Part shown: positions 35,153 to 42,945 of the stretch, one piece after another
Layout of the letters: every line of letters begins with the position of its first letter
How positions within the stretch are numbered: the first letter of the stretch is position 1
Source: Flavobacterium sp. WC2421
GTDB lineage: Bacteria; Bacteroidota; Bacteroidia; Flavobacteriales; Flavobacteriaceae
Length of the DNA stretch: 64,000 nt
NCBI RefSeq assembly: GCF_040822115.1
Contig: NZ_CP162004.1
Span: 3,581,001-3,645,000, forward strand
Direction of reading: 5' to 3'
The notes under the pieces: generated by a model
Told to the model about the DNA's origin: nothing
Database searches by the model: none
Seen by the model: the letters and a program-made list of their open reading frames with translations, nothing else
Position numbers and translations under genes: made by a program

Positions 35153-36406
35153 ATGAAACTTATCATCCGAGAAGCAAAAATTATCGACCCACAAAGTCCT
35201 TTTCATAACAAAAAAGCAGATATTTTAATTGTAGATGGTTTTATAAAAAAAATAGCAACTTCAATCCCAAATGAAGAAAATATCGAGGAAATAAAACGTG
35301 CTAATTTACATGTTTCCCAAGGCTGGTTTGACAGTAGCGTATCGCTAGGAGAACCTGGTTTTGAAGATAGAGAAACAATAGCAAATGGATTACATGTAGC
35401 GGCAAAAAGTGGTTTTACTGCAATTGCGTTACAACCCAACTCCTTCCCTATTATAGACAATCAATCCCAAATAAACTTTGTACAAAGTAAAGCTTTTGGA
35501 AGTGCAACTCAACTGTTTCCCATTGGTGCTTTAACAAAAGGAAGCGAAGGAAAAGATATGGCTGAATTGTATGATATGAAAAAAGTGGGGGCAGTCGCTT
35601 TTGGGGATTACAATAAAAGCCAAGACAATGCCAATCTACTAAAAATAGCCTTACAATACGTTCAAGATTTTGATGGATTAGTGATTGCTTTTCCACAAGA
35701 TGAAAAAATAAAAGGAAATGGAGTGGCTAATGAAGGTATCGTATCCACAAGATTAGGCTTAAAAGGCATCCCAAATCTAGCGGAAGAATTACAAATTGCC
35801 CGCAATCTATTTTTGTTAGAATATACTGGAGGAAAATTACATATCCCCACAATTTCAACTGCAAAATCTGTGGAACTAATTAAAGATGCAAAAGCAAAAG
35901 GACTAAGCGTTAGCTGTAGTGCAGCAGTGCATCATTTGGTTTTAACAGATGAAAAACTAGAAGATTTTGACACACGACATAAAGTTACACCACCATTAAG
36001 AACAGAGCAGGATCGAAAAGCACTAATCGAAGGGATACTAGATGGTACAATTGACATGATTACATCCGACCACAACCCCATCGATATTGAGCATAAAAAA
36101 ATGGAGTTTGATGCCGCCAAAAACGGAACTATTGGACTAGAAAGTGCCTTTGGTTCTTTAATGACCGTATTGCCTTTAGAAATAATAATAGATAAATTAA
36201 CTGCCGGAAAAACTACTTTTGGCATCGAAAATTCTATCGTTACCGAAGGAGCCAAAGCCAACCTAAGCTTGTTTTCACCTGAAGAAAATAGCACATTTAC
36301 AAAAGCATCTATTTTGTCAAAATCCAAAAATTCTGCTTTTCTAGGAGTAGAAATGCAAGGAACCGTGTACGGTATCGTAAATCAAGATCAATTAATTTTA
36401 GCATAA
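35153..36406 (+). CDS. Dihydroorotase homologue lacking metal-binding histidines
   Basis: This 417-aa amidohydrolase-fold protein aligns along its whole length with type I dihydroorotases (pyrimidine synthesis). The metal ligands are largely gone: the canonical D-x-H-x-H-x-R-E-P-G is DSSVSLGEPG (from residue 60), with both His replaced by Ser and Arg by Gly. The HCED site is FPQD (180-183), and the HVS site is TIS (about 233-235). The two Asp positions, in AVAFGDY (152) and SDHNP (306), remain, as does the VHHLVLTD segment. It is therefore probably catalytically inactive, like the pseudo-dihydroorotases that support aspartate transcarbamoylase in some bacteria. The frame is intact, so it is not decaying. 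Confidence 0.85.
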   Translation: MKLIIREAKIIDPQSPFHNKKADILIVDGFIKKIATSIPNEENIEEIKRANLHVSQGWFDSSVSLGEPGFEDRETIANGLHVAAKSGFTAIALQPNSFPIIDNQSQINFVQSKAFGSATQLFPIGALTKGSEGKDMAELYDMKKVGAVAFGDYNKSQDNANLLKIALQYVQDFDGLVIAFPQDEKIKGNGVANEGIVSTRLGLKGIPNLAEELQIARNLFLLEYTGGKLHIPTISTAKSVELIKDAKAKGLSVSCSAAVHHLVLTDEKLEDFDTRHKVTPPLRTEQDRKALIEGILDGTIDMITSDHNPIDIEHKKMEFDAAKNGTIGLESAFGSLMTVLPLEIIIDKLTAGKTTFGIENSIVTEGAKANLSLFSPEENSTFTKASILSKSKNSAFLGVEMQGTVYGIVNQDQLILA

Positions 36407-36410
36407 AAAC

Positions 36411-36740
36411 ATGAATAACAACACCGTTGAAAAAGGTAAAACTACAGCCATAACCAGTTATATTCTAGGAATTGGAGTCTTTATTGCCATGTCTATGAAT
36501 GCTGAAGATAAAAACACTTTTGCCTCCTTTCATATTCGTCAAGGATTAGGATTAACAATTACATTTATTTCATTAGGGCTTATTGTAAGTAACTTTGATA
36601 GTTTAATGATATCAGCTCCAATGTGGATTTTTGTTTCTATTTTATGGACTTATGGTATTTTCAGTGCGATAAAAGGAGAAACAAAACCAGTTCCTTTAAT
36701 TGGAAAACTTTTTCAAAAATGGTTTACAAACATATCTTAA
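36411..36740 (+). CDS. Small membrane protein, DUF4870/Tic20-like
   Basis: A 109-aa protein with three to four hydrophobic segments: SYILGIGVFIAMSMNA, the HIRQGLGLTITFISLGLIV helix and MWIFVSILWTYGIFSAI. The FHIRQGLGL word before the second helix and the closing GKLFQKWF are typical of the DUF4870/Tic20-like small membrane family. Function is unknown. It starts 4 bp after the dihydroorotase homologue and ends 4 bp before the esterase gene, so the three are very likely one operon. Confidence 0.78.
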   Translation: MNNNTVEKGKTTAITSYILGIGVFIAMSMNAEDKNTFASFHIRQGLGLTITFISLGLIVSNFDSLMISAPMWIFVSILWTYGIFSAIKGETKPVPLIGKLFQKWFTNIS

Positions 36741-36744
36741 TCAA

Positions 36745-37389
36745 ATGAAATTATCTTTAGAATACCTCGTAAGAGAACCCAAAATAAAATTAGACAAAAA
36801 TCCTTTATTACTTTTACTCCACGGTTACGGAAGCAATGAGGAAGATTTATTCTCCTTTGCAACTGAACTTCCTGATGACTATTACGTGATTTCAGCACGA
36901 GCACCTCATACTTTGCAGTATGGCAGCTATGCATGGTACGCAATAAATTTTGATGAAAATCAAAATAAATTTTCAGATAACGAACAAGCAAAAGTATCCC
37001 GAGATTTAATTACTACTTTTATTGATGAATTAATAGCGACCTATCCTATTGATACGGATAATATTATCTTGACAGGATTTAGTCAAGGGGCGATATTGAG
37101 TTATGCCGTGGCACTTTCACATCCAGAAAAGATTCATAAAGTGGTTGCATTGAGCGGTTATATAAGCGAACCTATTTTTGAAGAAAATTATAAAAATAAC
37201 GATTTCTCCAATTTAAAAATATTTGCTTCTCATGGGACTGTAGACCAAGTAATACCAGTAGATTGGGCTAGAAAAACTAAACCATTTCTAGATAATTTAA
37301 ATATAAAATCAACTTATAAAGAATATCCAATAGGACATGGGGTTTCACCTCAGAATTTCTATGATTTTAAAAATTGGTTGTTAGAATAA
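36745..37389 (+). CDS. Alpha/beta hydrolase, phospholipase/carboxylesterase family
   Basis: This 214-aa serine hydrolase contains the oxyanion segment LLLHGYGSNEEDLFSFA, nucleophile Ser in LTGFSQGAILSYA, acid in SHGTVDQVIPV and catalytic His in PIGHGVSPQ. This is the acyl-protein-thioesterase/carboxylesterase (YtpA-like, PF02230) fold and length. The ATG at 36745 is chosen because the family begins near MKLSLEYLVREP; an upstream in-frame codon overlaps the preceding gene by 41 bp. No signal peptide is seen. The natural ester is unknown. Confidence 0.87.
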   Translation: MKLSLEYLVREPKIKLDKNPLLLLLHGYGSNEEDLFSFATELPDDYYVISARAPHTLQYGSYAWYAINFDENQNKFSDNEQAKVSRDLITTFIDELIATYPIDTDNIILTGFSQGAILSYAVALSHPEKIHKVVALSGYISEPIFEENYKNNDFSNLKIFASHGTVDQVIPVDWARKTKPFLDNLNIKSTYKEYPIGHGVSPQNFYDFKNWLLE

Positions 37390-37422
37390 AAAAAAGGTTC
37401 CAAAATTGGAACCTTTTTTTTT
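37389..37422. terminator. Bidirectional terminator filling the gap between convergent genes
   Basis: GGTTCCAAAATTGGAACC (37396-37413) flanked by A8 and T9 forms a perfect hairpin usable on both strands. It occupies the whole gap and touches both stop codons. Confidence 0.9.
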
Positions 37423-37924
37423 AGCGTTTTTGATATAATAAAGACTGAATCACCTCAAATGAAATCGTTTCATCTTGATTTACAAAATACTTCAGTAAAA
37501 CTTCTCCCCAAATTTCACCATCGCTATAATCAGCGATAATCCATCTGTGATTTAAGACTTTCACTTTGTTGATTATAAATTTATTAGCCCCTATTTGATC
37601 TTGTCCTACGTAAGGATTCCCTTTTGGATTTGAATTTAAATCCATCAATTTCTCTTTCACATAAGGAATTAACTTTTCATACTGGATTGTTTTTTCGGAA
37701 CCTGAAGTATCAAAATAGTTTTGTGCATTTTCATTTTTTTCCAATGAAAAATAGTTCGCATCAGTCAATTTTGCCGTTACCGAATTCAAACTGTCTTTTA
37801 GTTTTTTGGTCGTTTTTTCGTATCTATGTTGCTCATATTCTACTTCTTTACTTAAAAACATGTAGGTATAGACGTTTAATAATGCAATAAGAATAAAGGC
37901 ATACAGCAATAATGATTTTTTCAT
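37421..37924 (-). CDS. Membrane-anchored protein of unknown function
   Basis: A 167-aa protein with one N-terminal transmembrane helix (MKKSLLLYAFILIALLNVYT). A charged helical stretch that may form a coiled coil follows (about residues 27-60), then a compact C-terminal domain (IINKVKVLNHRWIIADYSDGEIWGEVLLKY). No family is recognised; similar proteins are seen as hypothetical hydrolase-associated proteins in flavobacteria. It starts 11 bp after the stop of the MBL-fold gene and is probably co-transcribed with it. Confidence 0.65.
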   Translation of the reverse strand: MKKSLLLYAFILIALLNVYTYMFLSKEVEYEQHRYEKTTKKLKDSLNSVTAKLTDANYFSLEKNENAQNYFDTSGSEKTIQYEKLIPYVKEKLMDLNSNPKGNPYVGQDQIGANKFIINKVKVLNHRWIIADYSDGEIWGEVLLKYFVNQDETISFEVIQSLLYQKR

Positions 37925-37935
37925 TTTATATTTAA

Positions 37936-38700
37936 TTAAATTGTAATTTCTAAATTGTCAAAAGCAAGATAGACGTTTTTAGGTAATTTTTTTTGCACAT
38001 CCTCATGAAACCCTAGTAAATGACTAATGTGCGTTAAATAGGCTTTTTCTGGATTAACCAAAGCAATAAAATCTAAAGCTTCTTGTAAGTTGAAATGAGA
38101 AAAATGATGTTCTTCTCGCAAGGCATTTATAACTAATACTTTTATGCCTTTTAATTTTTCAGTCTCGACATCTTCAATAGTTTTAACATCTGTCAAATAA
38201 GCAAAATCGTCTATTCTAAAACCAAAAACTTGAAGATTCCCGTGCATGACATTTATAGGAATTGCTATTTTATCACCAATAGGAAATGGTTGGTCGTTGA
38301 TTATTTCAATTGTCTTTACAGAGGGTGCGCCAGGATACCGATTTATGGTTTCAAAAACATAATCAAATCGTCTTTTTAGATTCTCAATTACCCTTTGATG
38401 TGCATAAATAGGAATTTCTCCTTGTTTAAAATTAAAAGGTCGAATATCGTCTATACCAGCAGTATGATCCGAATGTTCATGAGTAAATAGGATTCCATCT
38501 ACTTTTTGACAATTTGAAGTAAGCATTTGCTGTCTAAAATCGGGTCCGCAATCGATAACGTAAGAATAAGAATCCCACGAAACCCAAACAGAAACACGTA
38601 ACCTTTTATCCTTATAATCAGTACTTTTACATACTGGATGGCTACTCCCAATTATAGGAATTCCTTGAGAAGTACCAGTGCCTAAAAAATATACCTTCAA
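37936..38700 (-). CDS. MBL-fold phosphodiesterase, PhnP-like
   Basis: This 254-aa metallo-hydrolase begins MKVYFLGTGTSQGIPIIG and has the zinc motif FTHEHSDHTAGID, later metal ligands in NVMHGNLQ and FAYLTDVK, and the C-terminal YLTHISHLLGFHED. These words are those of the PhnP branch (cyclic-phosphate phosphodiesterases) of the RNase Z-like group. The cysteine in HPVCKSTDYKDKRLR at the expected structural-zinc loop supports PhnP. No phn genes are near, so the physiological substrate may be another cyclic phosphate. It shares a divergent promoter region with the 486-aa protein gene. Confidence 0.83.
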   Translation of the reverse strand: MKVYFLGTGTSQGIPIIGSSHPVCKSTDYKDKRLRVSVWVSWDSYSYVIDCGPDFRQQMLTSNCQKVDGILFTHEHSDHTAGIDDIRPFNFKQGEIPIYAHQRVIENLKRRFDYVFETINRYPGAPSVKTIEIINDQPFPIGDKIAIPINVMHGNLQVFGFRIDDFAYLTDVKTIEDVETEKLKGIKVLVINALREEHHFSHFNLQEALDFIALVNPEKAYLTHISHLLGFHEDVQKKLPKNVYLAFDNLEITI

Positions 38701-38718
38701 ATCTATTTTATTTTTTTA

Positions 38719-38768
38719 CAAAAATAGGATTAATTATCTTTCATAAGAAACCTATTTCATTAACTTTG
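38719..38768. promoter_or_regulatory. Divergent -7 boxes (TATTTTTG minus, TAACTTTG plus)
   Basis: TATTTTTG on the minus strand (38719-38726) serves the PhnP-like gene, and TAACTTTG on the plus strand (38761-38768) serves the 486-aa protein gene. Both match TAnnTTTG within a 96-bp divergent gap; the -33 elements are weak. Confidence 0.45.
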
Positions 38769-38796
38769 TACATTATTAGCCATATTTAAAATAAAA

Positions 38797-40257
38797 ATGG
38801 ATACTGCAATAAAACTAAAAGGTGACAAAGTCATCGAACAAATACCTTCAATAAAAGATAAGGCACTCCGTATTAATTTGAACGAAAATATATATGGAAC
38901 TTTTGCCGAAATTGGAGCTGGACAAGAAACGGTAAGACACTTTTTTAGATCTGGTGGTTCTTCAGGAACTATAGCTAAGGCTATGTCTGCTTACGATAAA
39001 GACTTTAGTGATGCGATATATGGCACTGAAAATGATGGGCGTTATGTAACTGAAAATCGATTAAAAAAGATGTTAACTTTTGAAGGAGAGTTAATTGAAG
39101 AACGATTAAGTAGAGAAAAGCACCCTAATAAAATGTTTTTTAGTTATGCTAATACTGTAGCTACTATTGACTTTGCAAAGCAATTCAAAGGACATGGATG
39201 GGTTGGTATTCGCTACCAAATTGAGCCTGATGAAGATTATAATGAAATTACGCTTCATATTCGTTTTAAAGAAACGGATGCACGGTTACAACAAGAAACA
39301 TTGGGTATTCTTGGAGTAAATTTAATATATGGTGCTTTTTATAAATACAACGACCCTAAGCGATTGTTGCGTTATTTATACGATCACCTTGACAAAGACC
39401 AATTAGAAATTGACACCATTAATTTTTCTGGACCTCGTTTTGCTGATGTTGACAATCGTTTGATGAGTTTACAATTAGTGAAAAACGGAATGACTGATGC
39501 TGTAATGTTTGACCCTAACGGTAAAAACATTCTTCCTGCCGCCATATTATACAAAAAGAACATCCTAGCATTGAGAGGAAGTTTCCGTCCTGTAACTAAG
39601 GTAAATATGGACATGTATGAGAAATCATTAAAAATGTTCATTGAAGAAAATAAAGTGGAAAAAGAAAATACATTAGTTGTATTTGAGATTACACTTTCTA
39701 ATCTTCGTTCTGACGGAGAAATTGACGAAAGAGATTTTATGGATCGTGCTGAATTACTTTGTTCATTAGGACAAACAGTAATGATTTCTAATTTCCAAGA
39801 ATATTATAAAGTAGTAGAATATTTTGCTAACTATACTAAAGCTCGAATGGGGCTTGCTATGGGAGTAAATAATCTAGTCGATATATTTGATGAAAAATAC
39901 TACCGTCATCTAAGTGGTGGAATACTTGAAGCATTTGGAAAATTATTCTATCGCGATATGAAAGTATTCCTATATCCTATGCTAGATGAAAATGGAGATA
40001 TTGTTACATCAGAAACACTAAAAGTACACCCAAGAATGAAAGAATTGTATAAATTTTTTAAATTCAACGGAAAAGTGATTGACATTGACGATTATGACCC
40101 TGAGAATCTGGAAGTATTCTCTCGTGAAGTACTTAAAATGATTAGTGATGGAAAACCAGGTTGGGAACCAATGCTCCCTTCTGGTATTGCGGAAATTATT
40201 AAAGAACATCATCTGTTTGGGTACAGCCCAAATAAAGTTTTAAAGGAAAGTAATTAA
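38797..40257 (+). CDS. Conserved 486-aa cytoplasmic protein of unknown function
   Basis: This protein has no signal, membrane helix or repeat. It contains strongly conserved-looking words: EIGAGQETVRHFFRSGGSSGTIAKAMSAYD, EERLSREKHPNKMFF, GVNLIYGAFYKYNDP, RGSFRPVTKVNMDM, ALGQTVMISNFQEYY (here SLGQTVMIS) and GGILEAFGKLF. I recall near-identical words from proteins of cyanobacteria and Bacteroidota that carry inconsistent labels (nicotinate-nucleotide adenylyltransferase, even TonB receptor), none supported by a motif visible here. It is a monocistronic gene with its own -7 box and a strong terminator. No function is claimed. Confidence 0.85.
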   Translation: MDTAIKLKGDKVIEQIPSIKDKALRINLNENIYGTFAEIGAGQETVRHFFRSGGSSGTIAKAMSAYDKDFSDAIYGTENDGRYVTENRLKKMLTFEGELIEERLSREKHPNKMFFSYANTVATIDFAKQFKGHGWVGIRYQIEPDEDYNEITLHIRFKETDARLQQETLGILGVNLIYGAFYKYNDPKRLLRYLYDHLDKDQLEIDTINFSGPRFADVDNRLMSLQLVKNGMTDAVMFDPNGKNILPAAILYKKNILALRGSFRPVTKVNMDMYEKSLKMFIEENKVEKENTLVVFEITLSNLRSDGEIDERDFMDRAELLCSLGQTVMISNFQEYYKVVEYFANYTKARMGLAMGVNNLVDIFDEKYYRHLSGGILEAFGKLFYRDMKVFLYPMLDENGDIVTSETLKVHPRMKELYKFFKFNGKVIDIDDYDPENLEVFSREVLKMISDGKPGWEPMLPSGIAEIIKEHHLFGYSPNKVLKESN

Positions 40258-40268
40258 TTTAAAACCAG

Positions 40269-40322
40269 AAAAAAGAGCCAAGAAAAAGACTACGATACTG
40301 TCTATTTCTTGGCTCTTTTTTT
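40269..40322. terminator. Bidirectional terminator
   Basis: AAAAAAGAGCCAAGAAA and TTTCTTGGCTCTTTTTT form a perfect 17-bp stem with a loop of about 20 nt, between the 486-aa protein gene and the convergent bcp gene. Confidence 0.85.
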
Positions 40323-40328
40323 ATCTGC

Positions 40329-40781
40329 TTATTTCAGTATTTGATCAGCATGTTCTTTCGTTTTCACTTTTTCAATTACTTCATCAATAATTCCATTTTC
40401 ATCAATTACAAAAGTGGTTCTATGAATTCCATCGTATTCTTTGCCCATAAATTTTTTAGGTCCCCAAACACCAAAAGCTTCAATAACTGATTTGTCTTCA
40501 TCGGCCAATAACGGAAATGGAAGTTCATATTTTTCCTTGAACTTGGCTTGCTTGGCTTGAGCATCAGCACTTACACCTAGCAAAGCATAATTATTAGCTT
40601 CAAAACGCGAAAAATTATCGCGTAAATCACATGCTTCTGCGGTACAACCTGGCGTACTTGCTTTTGGATAAAAGAAAACCACTAGCTTTTTTCCTTTATA
40701 ATCGGCTAATTTATGTGGTTTTCCATCTTGATCTACTCCTGAAAATGCAGGCGCTTTATCTCCTTTTTTTAATGTTGTCAT
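40329..40781 (-). CDS. bcp: Thioredoxin-dependent thiol peroxidase (Bcp/PrxQ)
   Basis: This 150-aa peroxiredoxin reduces hydroperoxides using thioredoxin. The peroxidatic and resolving Cys are in FYPKASTPGCTAEACDLRDNF (C-x4-C, the atypical 2-Cys PrxQ arrangement), and the Arg-containing GIHRTTFVID segment follows. The ATG at 40781 is chosen since the family begins TTLKKGDKAPAFSG; the open frame extends 38 codons upstream into repeat sequence and that part is not coding. It is transcribed away from a 335-bp intergenic region full of repeat elements. Confidence 0.94.
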   Translation of the reverse strand: MTTLKKGDKAPAFSGVDQDGKPHKLADYKGKKLVVFFYPKASTPGCTAEACDLRDNFSRFEANNYALLGVSADAQAKQAKFKEKYELPFPLLADEDKSVIEAFGVWGPKKFMGKEYDGIHRTTFVIDENGIIDEVIEKVKTKEHADQILK

Positions 40782-40820
40782 CGTTTTATTTTTTTTACCA
40801 CTAAGATCACTTGGATTTTT

Positions 40821-40906
40821 CGCTAAGTTCACTAAGCTTTGAATGAAAATTTTATTATTTATGAATTCTTTTTGTTTGTTTTTTTTTAACCGCAAAGTTC
40901 ACTAAG
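40821..40906. repeat. Spaced CGCAAAG-type repeats
   Basis: CGCTAAGTTCACTAAG (40821-40836) and CGCAAAGTTCACTAAG (40891-40906) are identical but for one base, with starts exactly 70 bp apart. Each is itself two tandem heptamer-like units. On the minus strand they read CTTAGTGAACTTTGCG, a word that I recall as dispersed in Bacteroidota intergenic DNA. A weaker related unit (CACTAAG) lies just upstream. The function is unknown. Confidence 0.6.
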
Positions 40907-40929
40907 AGTTTTATTGCGTTTCTATTTGA

Positions 40930-41070
40930 AGCCCCAGATGGAAGTGAAAAGCCCGGACTGAAAAAAACTATTTTTTTCTTGTCAAGAAGAGCGACCAGAG
41001 GAAGCTCCTTATTTGACATTAGAAAAAATGTTTTTTAAAGGAGGACTTATAACGAACAGCTGGATTAGGC
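40930..41070 (+). repeat. Dispersed flavobacterial intergenic element, copy A
   Basis: The element starts AGCCCCAGATGGAAGTG, has an A/T-rich centre with TTCTTG / CAAGAA, then AGCGACCAGAGGAAGCTCC and a tail GGACTTATAACGAACAGC. The head and second block correspond to AGCCCTGATAGGAACGG and AGTGAATAGCAGGAATAGC of copy B at 59567-59645. It lies between bcp and nth, so this gap holds two repeat types and no gene. Recognition as a known repeat rests on memory of flavobacterial intergenic sequences. Confidence 0.55.
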
Positions 41071-41116
41071 ACATCCTAAAAATTATTCTATTTTTACAAG
41101 ATATAAATTTACAAAA

Positions 41117-41767
41117 ATGACCAAGCAAGAACGTGTAACATTTGTTATAAATACGTTAAAAGAATTATACCCTACGATTCCAATTCCGTTAGATCATAAG
41201 GATCCTTATACTTTATTGATTGCTGTTTTACTTTCGGCACAATGTACAGATGTTCGTGTGAATCAAATCACGCCTTTACTTTTTGCTAAAGCGGACAATC
41301 CGTATGATATGATTAAAATGTCAGTCGAGGAAATTAAGGAAATTATTCGGCCTTGTGGGCTTTCGCCAATGAAATCGAAAGGCATTCATGGTTTATCTCA
41401 TATTTTAATAGACAAACACGGAGGCCAAGTACCACAAAGTTTTGAGTTTTTGGAGGAATTACCTGCCGTAGGGCATAAAACAGCAAGCGTAGTGATGTCA
41501 CAAGCTTTTGGCGTTCCCGCATTTCCTGTAGACACACATATTCATCGCTTGATGTACCGATGGAATTTGACTAATGGTAAAAATGTAGTTCAGACTGAAA
41601 AAGATGCAAAACGCATTTTTCCAGAAGAAATTTGGAATGATTTACACCTGCAAATTATTTGGTACGGAAGGCAATATTCGCCAGCTAGAGGATGGGATTT
41701 AGAAAAAGACATTATTACTAAAACTGTAGGACGCAAATCTGTTTTAGCAGCGTACTATAAAAAATAA
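41117..41767 (+). CDS. nth: Endonuclease III-like DNA glycosylase without Fe-S cluster
   Basis: This 216-aa base-excision-repair enzyme removes oxidised pyrimidines and cuts abasic sites. The helix-hairpin-helix and catalytic Lys lie in LPAVGHKTASVV (Lys121), and the catalytic Asp in FPVDTHIHRL (Asp139). The early words LIAVLLSAQCTDVRVNQ and GLSPMKSKGI are typical. E. coli Nth ends with four Cys that bind a [4Fe-4S] cluster; here the C-terminus (WYGRQYSPARGWDLEKD onward) has none, and the only Cys are residues 43 and 80. The frame is complete, so this is a cluster-less form and not a truncation. Confidence 0.92.
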   Translation: MTKQERVTFVINTLKELYPTIPIPLDHKDPYTLLIAVLLSAQCTDVRVNQITPLLFAKADNPYDMIKMSVEEIKEIIRPCGLSPMKSKGIHGLSHILIDKHGGQVPQSFEFLEELPAVGHKTASVVMSQAFGVPAFPVDTHIHRLMYRWNLTNGKNVVQTEKDAKRIFPEEIWNDLHLQIIWYGRQYSPARGWDLEKDIITKTVGRKSVLAAYYKK

Positions 41768-41851
41768 ATTTCCCCAATTTGAAAATCAAAATAGGGAAAT
41801 TTACTTCATACAAGTCATCTTAACTTAACCTTGTATATTGCTTTTAAAAAG

Positions 41852-41995
41852 CTAATTAGCTATTATTTCGAAGCTTTGATTCTTTACATTTATGATGCTC
41901 AAAGCTTTTGAATAATTCAATAAAAAAGAAACGATTTCTTTTTTTGGCTTCATTGTCGTGGTAACAAATGAATTCTTAGAGTAAATTTTTGCCAT
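41852..41995 (-). CDS. Small 47-aa basic protein, conserved-looking
   Basis: A short frame reads MAKIYSKNSFVTTTMKPKKE, then IVSFLLNYSKALSIINV and ends SFEIIAN with TAG. It lies 48 bp downstream of the ECF sigma gene on the same strand, so it probably shares that transcript. I recall similar small proteins (MxKIYSKN at the start, FLLNYSKA in the middle) beside this sigma gene in flavobacteria, which is the main reason to call it real. The region 41768-41851 holds only a weak stem (AAATTTCCC / GGGAAATTT). Function unknown. Confidence 0.6.
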   Translation of the reverse strand: MAKIYSKNSFVTTTMKPKKEIVSFLLNYSKALSIINVKNQSFEIIAN

Positions 41996-42043
41996 GTTAT
42001 ACTATTTGTTTTCTAATACAACGTTGCTTTTATTAATTTATTG

Positions 42044-42628
42044 TCAATTAGTTAAAACTATTTGATGTTTATCAATCACTTTTCTCAAATTCATTAAAGC
42101 ATAACGCATTCTCCCTAAAGAGGTATTTATGCTTACGCCTGTAATTTCTGAAATTTCTTTAAAGCTCATATCCTGATACATTCTCATAACCAAAACTTCT
42201 TTTTGATCGAGCGGTAATTCCTCTATTAATTTTCTGATGTCCTGCTCAACTTGCGCTGAAATTAATTGATTTTCAATTGTGGGAGAATCATCAGACATGA
42301 TTGAAAAAATAGAAAACTCCTCTGTTTCTCTGAATAGGGGCATTTTTTTATTTTTTCTGTAATGATCAATGATAAGATTATGAGAAATTCTCATTACCCA
42401 CGGCAAGAATTTACCTTCTTCGTTGTAAGAGTTTGATTTTAATGTTTTGATTACTTTAATAAAAGTGTCCTGAAAAATATCATTAGAAATATCTCTATCA
42501 GAAATCTTGGAATAAATAAATCCAAAAATTCTTGATTCATGCCTTTTTATTAATGTAGCCAAGGCATTTTCATTTCCTGATACATAATTTTGTACCAATA
42601 AAGCGTCTGGAAGTTCTAAATTAGCCAT
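42044..42628 (-). CDS. ECF RNA polymerase sigma factor
   Basis: This 194-aa sigma-70 factor has region 2 (ALATLIKRHESRIFGFIYSKI, then DIFQDTFIKVIKTL and GKFLPWVMRISHNLIIDHYRK) and region 4 (LPLDQKEVLVMRMYQDMSFKEISEI, GVSINTSLGRMRYALMNLRK). A linker of about 35 residues joins them. No anti-sigma gene is adjacent; only the 47-aa protein follows. It resembles the RpoE-like factors that flavobacteria carry as housekeeping ECFs rather than the FecI type next to TonB receptors. The upstream 317-bp gap (42629-42945) contains a candidate promoter and otherwise AT-rich sequence. Confidence 0.92.
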   Translation of the reverse strand: MANLELPDALLVQNYVSGNENALATLIKRHESRIFGFIYSKISDRDISNDIFQDTFIKVIKTLKSNSYNEEGKFLPWVMRISHNLIIDHYRKNKKMPLFRETEEFSIFSIMSDDSPTIENQLISAQVEQDIRKLIEELPLDQKEVLVMRMYQDMSFKEISEITGVSINTSLGRMRYALMNLRKVIDKHQIVLTN

Positions 42629-42725
42629 AGTTTTACCTTTTAGTTTAATTAAAAATTTTTCGAAATTTTTCTAAAAAAGTAGTTTTATGTATAGGCTAAT
42701 TGTAGTTTTGTGTTAATAGATTGGT

Positions 42726-42757
42726 CAAATTTAACAAATATTTACTTGAAATTACAA
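42726..42757 (-). promoter_or_regulatory. Candidate promoter for the ECF sigma gene
   Basis: On the minus strand TTG (42755-42757) and TAAATTTG (42726-42733) are 21 bp apart, within the Bacteroidota spacing range. The predicted leader is about 90 nt. Confidence 0.45.
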
Positions 42758-42945
42758 CTAAAGTTAAGAAAAAAATAACGCATTATATAAAAAATTCTTA
42801 CTAATTGTTGTTTTTTTTTTAACCATCCAAAATTCAAATAATAATTAGCAGTTTTCTTAAACAATAGTCCCACAGTTAATTATAAAAAAAGAGATGATTT
42901 TACTTAACTAATATCAGGTCTTTTTTATTAAATATGAATTTAAAT

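Noticed and set aside
35932..36327. 131-codon minus-strand frame inside the dihydroorotase homologue
   Set aside because: Long but antisense to a recognisable protein; its Ser/Pro/Val-rich product has no motif.
40782..40895. 38-codon N-terminal extension of Bcp
   Set aside because: It is made of repeat sequence, and the family N-terminus matches the ATG at 40781.
42895..42945. Hairpin downstream of the GH16 gene as a terminator
   Set aside because: The arms AAAAAGACCTGAT and ATCATCTCTTTTT pair with two mismatches and a long loop; too weak to list.
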